Notes: generated by a model from the letters alone, not told the origin. Positions 32,234 to 40,550 are shown, numbered from the stretch's first letter. The stretch is 64,000 bases of DNA from Streptococcaceae bacterium AF77-01CM03A (GCA_027665725.1 JAQDDS010000002.1:186001-250000), one strand, 5' to 3'. Program-made: numbers and translations.

Positions 32234-32778
32234 TTTCCATTCTACTCTTATTAATCCTTTCTTGGAGCTTTTATATAGGCTACCGCCGAGGAATTATTTT
32301 GCAAGCTTATTATCTTGTAGCAACGATTGTCTCTACTTATTTTGCAAGCAAATATTACCAATCTTTAGGGCAGAAGTTCAATTTATTAATCCCTTATGCT
32401 AATCCACAGGAAGGACAGGGAACATTCTTTTTCCCATCCAATCAACTTTTTCAACTAGATAAGGTTTTTTATGCAGGTGTCGGCTTCCTCTTAGCCTTTA
32501 CGATTTTTTACTGCATCGGCCGTTTGCTTGGTCTTTTTCTAAACCTAGTACCAAGTAAGATACTTGATGGGAAATACTACCGTATCGGTGCGGGTCTGCT
32601 ATCAGTCGGTGTGACCTTGTTTGTCCTCCAGATGATGCTAACGATTCTCGCGACTGTGCCATTACAAATTGTTCAAAATTCACTTGAAAATAGCTTTGTA
32701 GCTAGACATATCATCCAAAGCATTCCATTCATAACCAGTTTGATTAAGCAGCTTTGGGTTACCAAATTAATCGGATAA
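32230..32778 (+). CDS. cvpA: CvpA family membrane protein
   Basis: A 182-residue integral membrane protein of the CvpA (colicin V production) family with four hydrophobic segments, the first at residues 2-15 and the last around 120-145, and the family RRGIILQAYYLVATI motif near the N-terminus. Its role in Gram-positives is not defined. It overlaps zapA by 4 bases and precedes mutS2, a conserved arrangement in streptococci. Confidence 0.88.
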   Translation: MISILLLLILSWSFYIGYRRGIILQAYYLVATIVSTYFASKYYQSLGQKFNLLIPYANPQEGQGTFFFPSNQLFQLDKVFYAGVGFLLAFTIFYCIGRLLGLFLNLVPSKILDGKYYRIGAGLLSVGVTLFVLQMMLTILATVPLQIVQNSLENSFVARHIIQSIPFITSLIKQLWVTKLIG

Positions 32779-32888
32779 AAAGGGCGGGAACTATTCCTAG
32801 CCTTTTGTTTACAATTTCGAAAAGTAAGAGATTGAATTAAAAAAGTTGAAAATAAGAAAAGTCATAACTTTTTTACTAAGGAAATTAG

Positions 32889-35225
32889 ATGAATACAAAA
32901 ATACTAGAAACGTTAGAATTTAATAAGGTCAAGGCTCTATTTGAACCCCATCTTTTGACAGAACAAGGACTAGAGCAGTTAAAAGAGCTAGTCCCAACAG
33001 ATAAAGCTGATAAAATTAGACAGACATTTGCAGAGATGAAGGAGATGCAAGAACTCTTTGTTGAGCATCCTCATTTCAGCATTTCGGGGACAAAAGATAT
33101 TGCGGCTACCTGCAAACGCTTGGAGATGGGTGCTGACCTCAACATCGAGGAATTTCTCCTTCTCAAACGTGTCATCTTTGCTAGCCGTGAACTGAAAAAT
33201 TTCTATGATAATCTTGAAAATGTACGCTTGGACCACTTGGCAAATTGGTTTGAGAAACTTCACGACTTCCCACATCTACAAGGTAATCTCCAAGCTATTA
33301 ATGAAGCAGGCTTTATCGAAAATTTTGCCAGTGAAGAATTAGCACGAATCCGCCGTAAAATCCATGATAGTGAAAGTCAAGTCCGTGATGTCCTGCAAGA
33401 CCTTCTCAAACAAAAGTCACAGATGTTGACTGAAGGTATCATCGCTAGCCGAAACGGTCGCCAAGTTCTTCCAGTTAAGAATACCTATCGTAATAAGATT
33501 GCCGGTGTAGTACATGATATTTCTGCCAGCGGGAACACTGTCTATATCGAACCGCGTGAAGTAGTCAAGCTGAGTGAGGAAATCGCCAGTCTTCGTGCAG
33601 ACGAACGCTATGAGATGATGCGTATCCTCCAAGAACTCACTGAACGAGTAAGACCTCACGCAGCTGAAATTGCAAATGATGCATGGATTATTGGACGTTT
33701 AGACTTGATTCGGGCTAAGGTGCGCTTTATCCAGGAGACAGGAGCAGTGGTTCCACAAGTCTCTGAAGGACAGGAGATTCAACTCCTTCATGTTCGTCAT
33801 CCTCTTGTGAAAAATGCTGTTGCTAATGATGTGCACTTTGGTAAGGATCTAACAGCCATCGTTATCACTGGTCCCAATACGGGTGGTAAGACCATTATGC
33901 TCAAAACCTTAGGCTTGACTCAATTGATGGCCCAGTCAGGTTTGCCGATTTTGGCAGATAAGGGAAGTCGTGTGGGGATTTTCGAGGAGGTCTTTGCGGA
34001 TATTGGAGATGAACAATCCATCGAACAAAGCCTCTCAACTTTCTCTAGTCACATGACTAATATTGTTGATATTCTTGGTAAGGTCAATCAAAACTCGCTT
34101 TTGCTACTGGATGAGCTTGGAGCAGGTACAGATCCCCAAGAAGGGGCTGCTCTTGCCATGTCTATCTTAGAAGACTTGCGTTTGCGTCAAGTCAAGACTA
34201 TGGCAACCACTCACTATCCTGAACTCAAGGCCTACGGAATTGAAACAGCCTATGTTCAGAATGCCAGTATGGAATTTGATACAGCTAGCTTGCGCCCAAC
34301 TTATCGTTTCATGCAGGGAGTTCCTGGTCGAAGCAATGCCTTTGAGATTGCTAAACGTCTAGGATTGTCAGATGTCATCGTAGGTGACGCTAGCAAGCAG
34401 ATTAATCAAGACAATGATGTCAATCGCATTATTGAGCAATTGGAAGAGCAGACACTTGAAAGCCGCAAACGACTTGAGAATATTCGCCAAGTTGAGCAAG
34501 AAAACCTCAAGATGAATCGTGCTCTAAAAAAACTCTACAATGAACTCAATCGTGAGAAGGAGACTGAACTCAATAAGGCGCGTGAGCAAGCTGCTGAGAT
34601 TGTTGAATTAGCTCTAGCTGAAAGTGATGATATTCTTAAAAATCTTCACAGCAAATCTCAACTAAAACCACATGAAATTATCGAAGCCAAGGCTCAGCTC
34701 AAAAAATTAGCACCTGAAAAAGTTGACCTTTCTAAAAACAAGGTTCTTCAAAAGGCCAAGAAGAAACGAGCTCCAAAAGTTGGGGATGATATCATCGTTT
34801 TAAGCTATGGTCAACGAGGTACCTTGACCAATCAACTCAAGGATGGTCGTTGGGAAGCCCAGGTTGGCTTGATCAAGATGACACTTGAGGAAAAAGAGTT
34901 TGATTTGGTACAAGCTCAGCAAGAAGCACCAGTCAAGAAGAAACAAGTCAACGTCGTCAAACGGGCAGGTGGTAAAGGTCCACAGGCTCGACTAGACCTT
35001 CGTGGCAAACGCTATGAGGAGGCTATGGAAGCCTTGGATGCCTTTATCGACCAAGCCCTGCTCAACAACATGGCTCAAGTAGACATCATCCATGGTATCG
35101 GTACCGGGGTCATCCGTGAAGGGGTAACCAAATACCTACAAAGAAACAAACAAGTCAAGAGCTTTGGCTACGCACCACAAAATGCGGGTGGTTCTGGAGC
35201 GACTATCGTTACTTTTAAAGGCTAA
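32889..35225 (+). CDS. mutS2: Endonuclease MutS2
   Basis: MutS-family ATPase of 778 residues involved in suppressing recombination and, in recent work on Gram-positives, in rescuing collided ribosomes. It lacks the N-terminal mismatch-recognition domain of MutS. Visible are the core/lever region, Walker [19 protein letters not shown] (about 325-342), Walker [33 protein letters not shown], a coiled coil (about 515-640), a KOW-like segment, and a C-terminal Smr nuclease domain with [16 protein letters not shown] and [21 protein letters not shown] precedes the ATG. Confidence 0.97.
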   Translation: MNTKILETLEFNKVKALFEPHLLTEQGLEQLKELVPTDKADKIRQTFAEMKEMQELFVEHPHFSISGTKDIAATCKRLEMGADLNIEEFLLLKRVIFASRELKNFYDNLENVRLDHLANWFEKLHDFPHLQGNLQAINEAGFIENFASEELARIRRKIHDSESQVRDVLQDLLKQKSQMLTEGIIASRNGRQVLPVKNTYRNKIAGVVHDISASGNTVYIEPREVVKLSEEIASLRADERYEMMRILQELTERVRPHAAEIANDAWIIGRLDLIRAKVRFIQETGAVVPQVSEGQEIQLLHVRHPLVKNAVANDVHFGKDLTAIVITGPNTGGKTIMLKTLGLTQLMAQSGLPILADKGSRVGIFEEVFADIGDEQSIEQSLSTFSSHMTNIVDILGKVNQNSLLLLDELGAGTDPQEGAALAMSILEDLRLRQVKTMATTHYPELKAYGIETAYVQNASMEFDTASLRPTYRFMQGVPGRSNAFEIAKRLGLSDVIVGDASKQINQDNDVNRIIEQLEEQTLESRKRLENIRQVEQENLKMNRALKKLYNELNREKETELNKAREQAAEIVELALAESDDILKNLHSKSQLKPHEIIEAKAQLKKLAPEKVDLSKNKVLQKAKKKRAPKVGDDIIVLSYGQRGTLTNQLKDGRWEAQVGLIKMTLEEKEFDLVQAQQEAPVKKKQVNVVKRAGGKGPQARLDLRGKRYEEAMEALDAFIDQALLNNMAQVDIIHGIGTGVIREGVTKYLQRNKQVKSFGYAPQNAGGSGATIVTFKG

Positions 35226-35247
35226 GGAATCATCAAAAAGAAACATA

Positions 35248-35283
35248 AAAGAGTACCTATCCCTTGATAAGTACTTTTTTTGA
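35248..35283 (+). terminator. Terminator of mutS2
   Basis: GAGTAC and GTACTT pair around a 13-base loop, followed by a T-run. Confidence 0.6.
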
Positions 35284-35421
35284 TGAACCTATTTCAATCA
35301 TGATTGTTAGTGAGTGTTTTAAAAGGGGACAATAGTTTTATAGCTAAAAAAATGATGAAGGCTTGTCTAACTGAGCTTTATTTATGCTATACTGATAGTA
35401 ACGTCATTTTCGGAGGTTGGT

Positions 35422-36318
35422 ATGAAAAAACTCCCCTTAGCCTTTTCAGGTTGCTTATTGGGATTGGCTGGAGCAGGAAATCTCATCTTGGATATTTTTC
35501 CGCTTTTATCACACATCTTTAGTTTGTCAGGTTTGATTTTATGGTTTTATTTTTTGGTGAGCCACCTCAATAACTGGCATGAAAGTAAGCAAGAATTAAA
35601 GAAAGCCCCTGTTTTGTCAGGAATGGCAACCTTTCCCATGGCAGGGATGATTTTATCGACTTATTTGCTGCGAACGTTACCTATGAGCTTGAGCATTGTT
35701 GCACAGATTCTCTGGTGGTTTGCTTTTCTTCTAGATGTTTACCTCATCTTATACTTTACAAAGAACTATGCCTTGGTTAAACAAAGGGCCAGTGCAACAC
35801 CAACTTGGACGGTTCTTTATGTAGGAATAGCAGTAGCAAGTTTGACCTACCCCGTGGTGGGCATTGTTGGGATTGCCTATGGAGCTTGGATTTTTGGTTT
35901 TATCTTAACTCTTATCCTTTACCCTCTAATTTATCAAGATTTAAGGAAAAATCCATTACCGCTCGCTTTGCTGGGGCAAGAAGGAATCTATTGTGCTCCA
36001 TTTTCTCTCCTTTTGGCAGCATTAGTGAGAGTAGGAGGATACAGTCTTCCTAGTTGGATTTTACTAGTTATGATCCTTGCATCACAGACCTTCTTTTTCT
36101 TTATCCTTAGTCGCTTGCCAAGGATTTTAAAACAAGGTTTCCAACCAGCCTTCTCAGCCCTAACCTTTCCAACCATCATCACAGCAACTTCATTGAAAAT
36201 GTCCCAAGGCATTCTGCAGTTTCCGGTCCTCAACCTCCTAGTTTGGTTAGAGATTATCATTTGTTTAACAATCCTCATCTACGTATTAGTAGAGTATATA
36301 CGATATTTAAGGAACTAA
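35422..36318 (+). CDS. TDT family transporter (TehA/SLAC1-like)
   Basis: An integral membrane protein of 298 residues with about ten hydrophobic segments (for example LPLAFSGCLLGLAGAGNLIL at the N-terminus and VLNLLVWLEIIICLTILIYV at the C-terminus). The N-terminal PLAFSGCLLGLAGAGN and ATFPMAGMILSTYL segments resemble the TDT (tellurite-resistance/dicarboxylate transporter) family. Substrate is not predictable. GGAGG precedes the ATG and a TATACT -10 lies about 30 bases upstream. It is monocistronic, flanked by mutS2 and the CRISPR scar. Confidence 0.8.
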   Translation: MKKLPLAFSGCLLGLAGAGNLILDIFPLLSHIFSLSGLILWFYFLVSHLNNWHESKQELKKAPVLSGMATFPMAGMILSTYLLRTLPMSLSIVAQILWWFAFLLDVYLILYFTKNYALVKQRASATPTWTVLYVGIAVASLTYPVVGIVGIAYGAWIFGFILTLILYPLIYQDLRKNPLPLALLGQEGIYCAPFSLLLAALVRVGGYSLPSWILLVMILASQTFFFFILSRLPRILKQGFQPAFSALTFPTIITATSLKMSQGILQFPVLNLLVWLEIIICLTILIYVLVEYIRYLRN

Positions 36319-36321
36319 AAG

Positions 36322-36358
36322 AACCCCTAGCACGGAGAAGTGTTAGGGGTTTGTTTTA
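36322..36358 (+). terminator. Terminator of the TDT transporter gene
   Basis: AACCCCTAGCAC and GTGTTAGGGGTT form a 12-bp stem with one wobble, followed by TGTTTTAT. The CRISPR repeat remnant begins 18 bases later. Confidence 0.9.
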
Positions 36359-36375
36359 TATTTAGTTTGAGATGT

Positions 36376-36411
36376 ATTTTGGAATCATTCGAAACAAGAC
36401 AGCTCTAAAAC
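36376..36411 (-). CRISPR. Single degenerate type II-A CRISPR repeat (array remnant)
   Basis: Read on the minus strand, these 36 bases start GTTTTAGAGCTGTCTTGTTT and end CGAATGATTCCAAAAT, which is the Cas9-system repeat of streptococci (S. thermophilus CRISPR3 / S. mutans type) with about three substitutions, including the last base. No second repeat is seen 30 bases to either side, so this is not a working array. Substitutions at the end are typical of the terminal repeat of an array. The matching anti-repeat of a tracrRNA is 417 bases to the right in the expected opposite orientation. The sequence match is direct; origin by deletion of the cas operon is inferred. Confidence 0.85.
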
Positions 36412-36542
36412 TAGGAAACATTGATACTATCAACCTACACATCTCATTTAGATAGCTTCCCTTATCTTTTTTTGTATGCTTCAAAACTATATCTTATACA
36501 AATTATTTAATCTTTCTAACTCTAATACATTCATACATACTT

Positions 36543-36776
36543 CTAGTCCAGTAACACTACCCCCTTACTATAAATAATTCCACAAGAAAACACAATCCTC
36601 TCCTCACTCAAAATATTTGACAATATTACAAATGATTCCAAAACATAATCCTCTATAGTAATAAAACAATTATTTTCATCTTTAAAAAATTCTATAAATC
36701 CAATATCCTTACACCTATCACCCAAATGAAACCTAAGTGATTTTAAATAATAATCAAAAAACACATCATTTTCCAT
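36543..36776 (-). CDS. Small orphan hypothetical protein in the CRISPR scar
   Basis: A 77-codon ORF beginning MENDVFFDYYLKSLRFHLGD, with AAAGGGA six bases before the ATG. It is AT-rich and its codon use differs from the core genes around it. No signal peptide or membrane segment; acidic with alternating hydrophobic stretches (FVILSNILSEERIVFSCGII), a look shared by some small immunity proteins, but I do not recognise a family. It is not a piece of Cas9, Cas1, Cas2 or Csn2 by eye. It sits exactly where the cas operon should be, between repeat and tracrRNA, on the strand the cas genes would use. It may be acquired DNA or a chance ORF. Confidence 0.5.
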   Translation of the reverse strand: MENDVFFDYYLKSLRFHLGDRCKDIGFIEFFKDENNCFITIEDYVLESFVILSNILSEERIVFSCGIIYSKGVVLLD

Positions 36777-36807
36777 AGAAATCCCTTTCATTTTTAAAAT
36801 ATTCTGA

Positions 36808-36947
36808 TATAATCATACAAAAAATAAGTTTTGGAACTATTCGAAACAATACAGCAAGTTAAAATAAAACTTTGTCCGTATCCAACTTAAAAAAGTGCGT
36901 ACTGATTCGGTTGCTAGAAAGTCATCTGTAAAGAATGGCTTTTTCGT
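36808..36947 (+). ncRNA. Degenerate tracrRNA of a lost type II-A CRISPR-Cas9 system, with promoter
   Basis: An extended -10, TGATATAAT (TATAAT at 36808-36813), precedes a sequence collinear with streptococcal tracrRNA. The anti-repeat runs from 36828 (GTTTTGGAACTATTCGAAAC, then AATACAGCAAGTTAAAAT); next come a nexus-like part (ACTTTGTCCGTATCC), a first hairpin (AACTTAAAAAAGT, 36885-36896) and a final hairpin (ACTGATTCGGT, 36901-36911). Compared with the S. thermophilus CRISPR3 form as I remember it, the two G of the nexus stem are A and the T-run after the last hairpin is lost. A separate hairpin AAAGTCAT/ATGGCTTTTT (about 36918-36944) could now terminate it. No cas9 is present in the window. 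Confidence 0.8.
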
Positions 36948-36983
36948 TTTGTAAAAGGAATGAGGCAAACTGTCTTTAAAATC

Positions 36984-37034
36984 ATAAAACGCATAATGTC
37001 AGGAATTCAAAAAGATTGATATTATGCGTTTTAT
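36984..37034. repeat. 14-bp perfect inverted repeat
   Basis: ATAAAACGCATAAT (36984-36997) and ATTATGCGTTTTAT (37021-37034) are perfect complements around a 23-base loop. It lies between the tracrRNA remnant and the end of a leftward operon, so it could be a weak terminator for that operon or the trace of a small mobile element. No strong T-run follows on either strand. Confidence 0.7.
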
Positions 37035-37112
37035 CATGAAAATATTTACTGGAATTTTGCAATAACGTGAGTTTTTGTCAATCTGCTTTTAAACAATAAT
37101 CCAAGTAGTTTC

Positions 37113-37652
37113 TTACTTTTCCTTATGTAGTGATAAAAAGCTGTAGACCATAGTCCCAAAGATGGCCCCAATACTAAGACCAAAGACCAGTAAGGGGATC
37201 ATTATCTCTGTTTGGATGATTTTTTCCAAGAAAGTTGAAAGGGACATCTGTTGAACGAAGAGTTTATGAAAGAGCAACAAAGCAAATAAGCCAATCTCAA
37301 TACTTATAAATACCAACCAACTACGAACTTTTATTTGGCGTTTGCTGTAGGTTTTGTAGATGATTTCTGATTTGTCATCCTTTTCAAGATGAAGCTCTTG
37401 TACGGCTCTTTGAGCTTTTATACTCATGAACAGAATGAGTCCAAAATAGAGGTAGGGCATAAGCGATCGAACAATTTCTATAAAGCGTCCGAACAAAATA
37501 TAGAACAGGAAGAGAAAGAAGGAAGAGTAAAAGATTTGGACCATGGAACGGGCGCAAGCCTTGTAGATAACCTCTTGACGGCATTCATCAAAAGGCCCTT
37601 GTATATGAAAGAAATTTCGAAGTAAGCGAGTTGTTAAGTCTTCTTTTTTCAT
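37113..37652 (-). CDS. DUF3278-like membrane protein
   Basis: A 179-residue protein beginning MKKEDLTTRLLRNFFHIQGPFDECR, with four hydrophobic segments (about 38-57, 62-78, 110-128, 148-170). Its opening closely parallels the neighbour at 38016-38558 (T-R/K-LI-x-GPxDE-R), so the two are diverged paralogues, probably of the DUF3278 family often found beside a small HTH regulator. Function unknown. Last gene of the leftward operon starting at the HTH gene. Confidence 0.75.
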   Translation of the reverse strand: MKKEDLTTRLLRNFFHIQGPFDECRQEVIYKACARSMVQIFYSSFFLFLFYILFGRFIEIVRSLMPYLYFGLILFMSIKAQRAVQELHLEKDDKSEIIYKTYSKRQIKVRSWLVFISIEIGLFALLLFHKLFVQQMSLSTFLEKIIQTEIMIPLLVFGLSIGAIFGTMVYSFLSLHKEK

Positions 37653-37678
37653 GGATAATTTCTCCTAAATGAATGATG

Positions 37679-38005
37679 TTACTTTGTTTCTTTTACGAAT
37701 TGATAGAGATAATAAAGATAAGTGATAGAAGAAAGGGTAGCGATAGTGAATAGTAAATAATATTTCCAATCGCTTAAAATAACCGTCAGTTGTGGCAAGG
37801 ATAGAATCATAAAGCACAGTGCTAAGTTGAGTATGCGCGTTTTTTGGGAATCTATCTTTAGATAAGTCAATCCTTTGTTAAGGGCTGGAATAAAGACTAG
37901 CACGAGGAATATCTCGCTGATTGGCAAGTTCCCTGAAACGATGATGAAGATGAGCAGAGAACTGAACAAAAGATGATAGGTAAGTAAAGTTAGTAATGAT
38001 TTCAT
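37679..38005 (-). CDS. Small membrane protein in the HTH-DUF3278 operon
   Basis: A 108-residue hydrophobic protein, MKSLLTLLTYHLLFSSLLIFI onward, with about four membrane segments and almost no soluble part. AGGAGGT lies just before this ATG; the frame stays open 38 codons further upstream but overlaps the preceding gene and lacks such a site. I recognise no family. Its position between two DUF3278-like genes suggests a shared membrane complex, which is inference. Confidence 0.7.
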   Translation of the reverse strand: MKSLLTLLTYHLLFSSLLIFIIVSGNLPISEIFLVLVFIPALNKGLTYLKIDSQKTRILNLALCFMILSLPQLTVILSDWKYYLLFTIATLSSITYLYYLYQFVKETK

Positions 38006-38015
38006 AAGGTACCTC

Positions 38016-38558
38016 CTAATCCTCATCCGGATCTTTCTTAGTTTTTGCAATGCGACGGGAGATGAGGAACTGTATGCTCGCTCCGAAGAAAATAGAACCG
38101 AGAATGCTTGATACACCATTCCTTATAGTGAGAAGAGACTGAAAATAGTCCTGACCTTCACCTATGAGTATACCGAGAAGAGGAGTTATAAAAAACATCC
38201 ATAGACCAAAGAACAAACCTGCTTTAAGACCTGGGTAGTGTAGTTGCTTACTTTCTTTCTCGCTCAGCATATCTGGTTCAATAGTTGTAATCCCTGTTTT
38301 TTGCATTTGATAGGTGAGATAGCTAGCAACGACGAGGGCAATCACTAAAATCAGAGGAGGATAGACCAGAGCCACTAGTTGAGGAAATTTATAGGCTAGA
38401 AGGAGTGGAATAAGATTTCCGAAAATCATCAGATAAAAGAGGATGATAAAGACTTGGTTACCGATACGATCTGCCTCGCGTCGTTTGTGTTCATCAAGTG
38501 GTCCAGAAATGCCATATGTGCGTTTAATCAGTTTTTCAGTAAATGTTTCTTGTTTCAT
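38016..38558 (-). CDS. DUF3278-like membrane protein
   Basis: A 180-residue protein beginning MKQETFTEKLIKRTYGISGPLDEHKRREADRIG and carrying four hydrophobic segments (about 32-52, 58-78, 115-135, 150-170). It is paralogous to the product at 37113-37652. AAAAGGAA precedes the ATG. It starts 17 bases after the HTH gene ends, so it is in the same operon. Function unknown. Confidence 0.78.
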   Translation of the reverse strand: MKQETFTEKLIKRTYGISGPLDEHKRREADRIGNQVFIILFYLMIFGNLIPLLLAYKFPQLVALVYPPLILVIALVVASYLTYQMQKTGITTIEPDMLSEKESKQLHYPGLKAGLFFGLWMFFITPLLGILIGEGQDYFQSLLTIRNGVSSILGSIFFGASIQFLISRRIAKTKKDPDED

Positions 38559-38575
38559 TTCCTTTTTCCTTTTTG

Positions 38576-38770
38576 TTAAAAATCATCTTCCCAAAAAAGA
38601 TTGTTGAGGTCCGTTTGGAGGGTACGAGCGAGATTGAGACAGAGTTCCAAGGTCGGATTGTACTTGTCGTTTTCAATCATGTTGATGGTTTGCCTCGAGA
38701 CACCGATATCCTTAGCAAGTTCGAGTTGAGACATGCCCAATTCCTTGCGGAATTCTTTCACACGGTTCAT
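38576..38770 (-). CDS. Small XRE-family HTH regulator
   Basis: A 64-residue Cro/CI-type DNA-binding protein. The helix-turn-helix is MSQLELAKDIGVSRQTINMIE and the remainder is the usual NPTLELCLNLARTLQTDLNNLF. Such stand-alone regulators commonly head operons of membrane proteins and control their own promoter; an inverted repeat overlapping the -35 upstream supports this. AGGAG precedes the ATG. First gene of a four-gene leftward operon. Confidence 0.92.
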   Translation of the reverse strand: MNRVKEFRKELGMSQLELAKDIGVSRQTINMIENDKYNPTLELCLNLARTLQTDLNNLFWEDDF

Positions 38771-38813
38771 GTTTTCTCCTATTAATAAATGAATGTCGCA
38801 TATATTTGACTAT

Positions 38814-38854
38814 AGTATATTCTTTTGAAAATAAAATGTCAACTATTTTTGACA
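38814..38854 (-). promoter_or_regulatory. Promoter and probable operator of the XRE operon
   Basis: On the minus strand: TTGACA (plus-strand TGTCAA, 38837-38842), 17-base spacer, TATACT (plus-strand AGTATA, 38814-38819). The -35 is one arm of an inverted repeat, TGTCAA-N6-TTGACA (38837-38854), a good candidate operator for the HTH protein. Confidence 0.8.
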
Positions 38855-38865
38855 TATTTTTTGCT

Positions 38866-38893
38866 AGAAAAAAAGATTGGCCTAGCCAATCCT
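38866..38893 (-). terminator. Terminator of the amino-acid-binding lipoprotein gene
   Basis: GATTGGC (38875-38881) and GCCAATC (38885-38891) form a 7-bp stem; on the minus strand a T-run follows. Confidence 0.88.
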
Positions 38894-38894
38894 T

Positions 38895-39704
38895 TTATTT
38901 TAATTCTGATGTATCTGGTAGGTAAGAACCACCGAGATAAGTTTTGCTGAGTTTTTCAAGGGTTCCGTCTTGGTAGAGTTCTTTGAGTACCTTGTCAAAT
39001 TGTTCTTTAAATTCTTTTTGATCACTTGAGAAGATAATGTAGTTATTTGGATTGTCATTGCTCTCCAAGTCGACTACGTTCAAGTCTAATCCACGGTCTT
39101 GGATAATTTTTTGAACAGAGATTTTGTCAAATATTAGGAAATCAAATTCACCGTTGGCGAGGTCAGTCAGGCGCTTAGCCACATCTTCGCCAGAATATTG
39201 GATGGTGGCAGGATTGTCGGAGTGGCTTTGATTCCAGTCTGTAACAACCTTGGCAGTAGAAGTTCCAGTGTCATCCTGAGTAGTTTTACCAGCGATGTCT
39301 TGGAGAGAGGTAAGAGCCTTGTCTTTTCTGCTCACGAGAACCAAAGGATTTTTTGCGATTGGGAGTGAGTAGAGGTATTTGTCGGCTCTTTCTTTGGTGT
39401 AGCTCAAGTTGTTGGCAGCAGCTTGGTAGCGACCAGCATCAACTCCAGGGAAGATACTTTCCCAAGCAGTTTTTTGAAATTCAATCTTGTATTGGTCCAG
39501 TTTTTCATCGACCGCTTTTAAAACTTCAACATCATATCCAGTTAAATGACCATCTTTTTCAAAATCAAAAGGTGGAATGTCTCCAGCAGTTGCTACGACA
39601 ATGGTTTTAGGGCTAGCAGTGGAAGTTGAAGTACTATCCTGTTTAGATTGTCCACAGGCCACCAACAAGGGACTAATGGCTAATAATAAGAATAATTTTT
39701 TCAT
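38895..39704 (-). CDS. Amino acid ABC transporter substrate-binding lipoprotein
   Basis: An extracellular lipoprotein of 269 residues. The signal peptide ends in lipobox LVAC (Cys about 17), then a Ser/Thr-rich linker and an SBP_bac_3 fold starting KTIVVATAGDIPPFDFEKDG, with the family motif GYDVEVLKAVDEKL and NNLSYTKERADKYLYS. The family binds polar amino acids or cystine; the ligand cannot be fixed from sequence. No permease or ATPase gene adjoins it. In pneumococcus a homologue also lies beside the nitroreductase-pepV genes. Confidence 0.9.
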   Translation of the reverse strand: MKKLFLLLAISPLLVACGQSKQDSTSTSTASPKTIVVATAGDIPPFDFEKDGHLTGYDVEVLKAVDEKLDQYKIEFQKTAWESIFPGVDAGRYQAAANNLSYTKERADKYLYSLPIAKNPLVLVSRKDKALTSLQDIAGKTTQDDTGTSTAKVVTDWNQSHSDNPATIQYSGEDVAKRLTDLANGEFDFLIFDKISVQKIIQDRGLDLNVVDLESNDNPNNYIIFSSDQKEFKEQFDKVLKELYQDGTLEKLSKTYLGGSYLPDTSELK

Positions 39705-39935
39705 GGGTGTCTCCTTTACTTAATGGTATCTAGCTTACCAGACAATCAATCAAATAGCCAATATATATTTTTTATGGAAGTGATAGAAAAATATTATAAT
39801 TTTCAGTTTGAGTTTGTAATCTAAAATTTAAATCAGATAAGAAAAAGATAATTTAGGCCACAAATGAAAAATCTCTGCAAGCTCTTTCAGAATGTGGTAA
39901 AATGGAAGCAGTAGAAATAGAAAAGGAAATCAATT
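39705..39935 (+). promoter_or_regulatory. Divergent intergenic region before nitroreductase gene
   Basis: AT-rich spacer between divergent genes. A TGTGGTAAAAT extended -10 lies near 39893-39903 for the rightward gene. I see no convincing leftward promoter boxes, repeat or RNA structure. Confidence 0.45.
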
Positions 39936-40541
39936 ATGAAATTTCTTGAGTTAAATAAAAAACGTCATGCGACAAAGCAATTTATTGATAAGCCTGTAGA
40001 TCCTAAAGATGTTCGTACAGCTATTGAGATTGCTACTTTAGCACCAAGTGCTCACAATATCCAACCTTGGAAATTTGTTGTCGTTCGTGAGAAAAATAAA
40101 GAACTAGCCAAATTGGCTTACGGTTCAAACTTTGAGCAAGTAGCATCTGCCCCTGTAACCATTGCCTTGTTTACAGATACTGACCTAGCTAAACGTGCTC
40201 GCAAGATTGCCCGTGTTGGTGGAGCAAAGAACTTCTCAGAAGAACAGCTTCAGTACTTTATGAAAAATCTTCCAGCAGAGTTTGCGCGTTACAATGAACA
40301 ACAAGTCAGCGACTACTTGGCCCTTAATGCAGGGTTAGTAGCTATGAACTTGGTTCTTGCTTTGACTGACCAGGGAATTGGTTCAAACATTATCCTTGGT
40401 TTTGACAAATCAAAAGCCAATGAAGTCTTGGAAATCGAAGAACGTTTCCGTCCTGAGCTTTTGATCACGGTAGGATACACAGATGAGAAGTTAGAACCAA
40501 GCTACCGCTTGCCAGTAGATGAAATTATCGAGAAAAGATAG
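39936..40541 (+). CDS. Nitroreductase family protein
   Basis: FMN-dependent NAD(P)H oxidoreductase of 201 residues. The N-terminal LNKKRHATKQFIDKPVDPKDV and LAPSAHNIQPWKFVVV are the FMN-phosphate binding elements, and GLVAMNLVLALTDQGIGSNIILGF is the conserved dimer/FMN segment. The natural substrate is unknown. AAAGGAAA precedes the ATG. It is followed 9 bases later by pepV, so they are co-transcribed. Confidence 0.92.
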   Translation: MKFLELNKKRHATKQFIDKPVDPKDVRTAIEIATLAPSAHNIQPWKFVVVREKNKELAKLAYGSNFEQVASAPVTIALFTDTDLAKRARKIARVGGAKNFSEEQLQYFMKNLPAEFARYNEQQVSDYLALNAGLVAMNLVLALTDQGIGSNIILGFDKSKANEVLEIEERFRPELLITVGYTDEKLEPSYRLPVDEIIEKR

Positions 40542-40550
40542 GAAGTAAAA

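Noticed and set aside
36361..36947. Functional CRISPR array
   Set aside because: Only one repeat is present; spacing to either side shows no second copy, so no array is called beyond the remnant.
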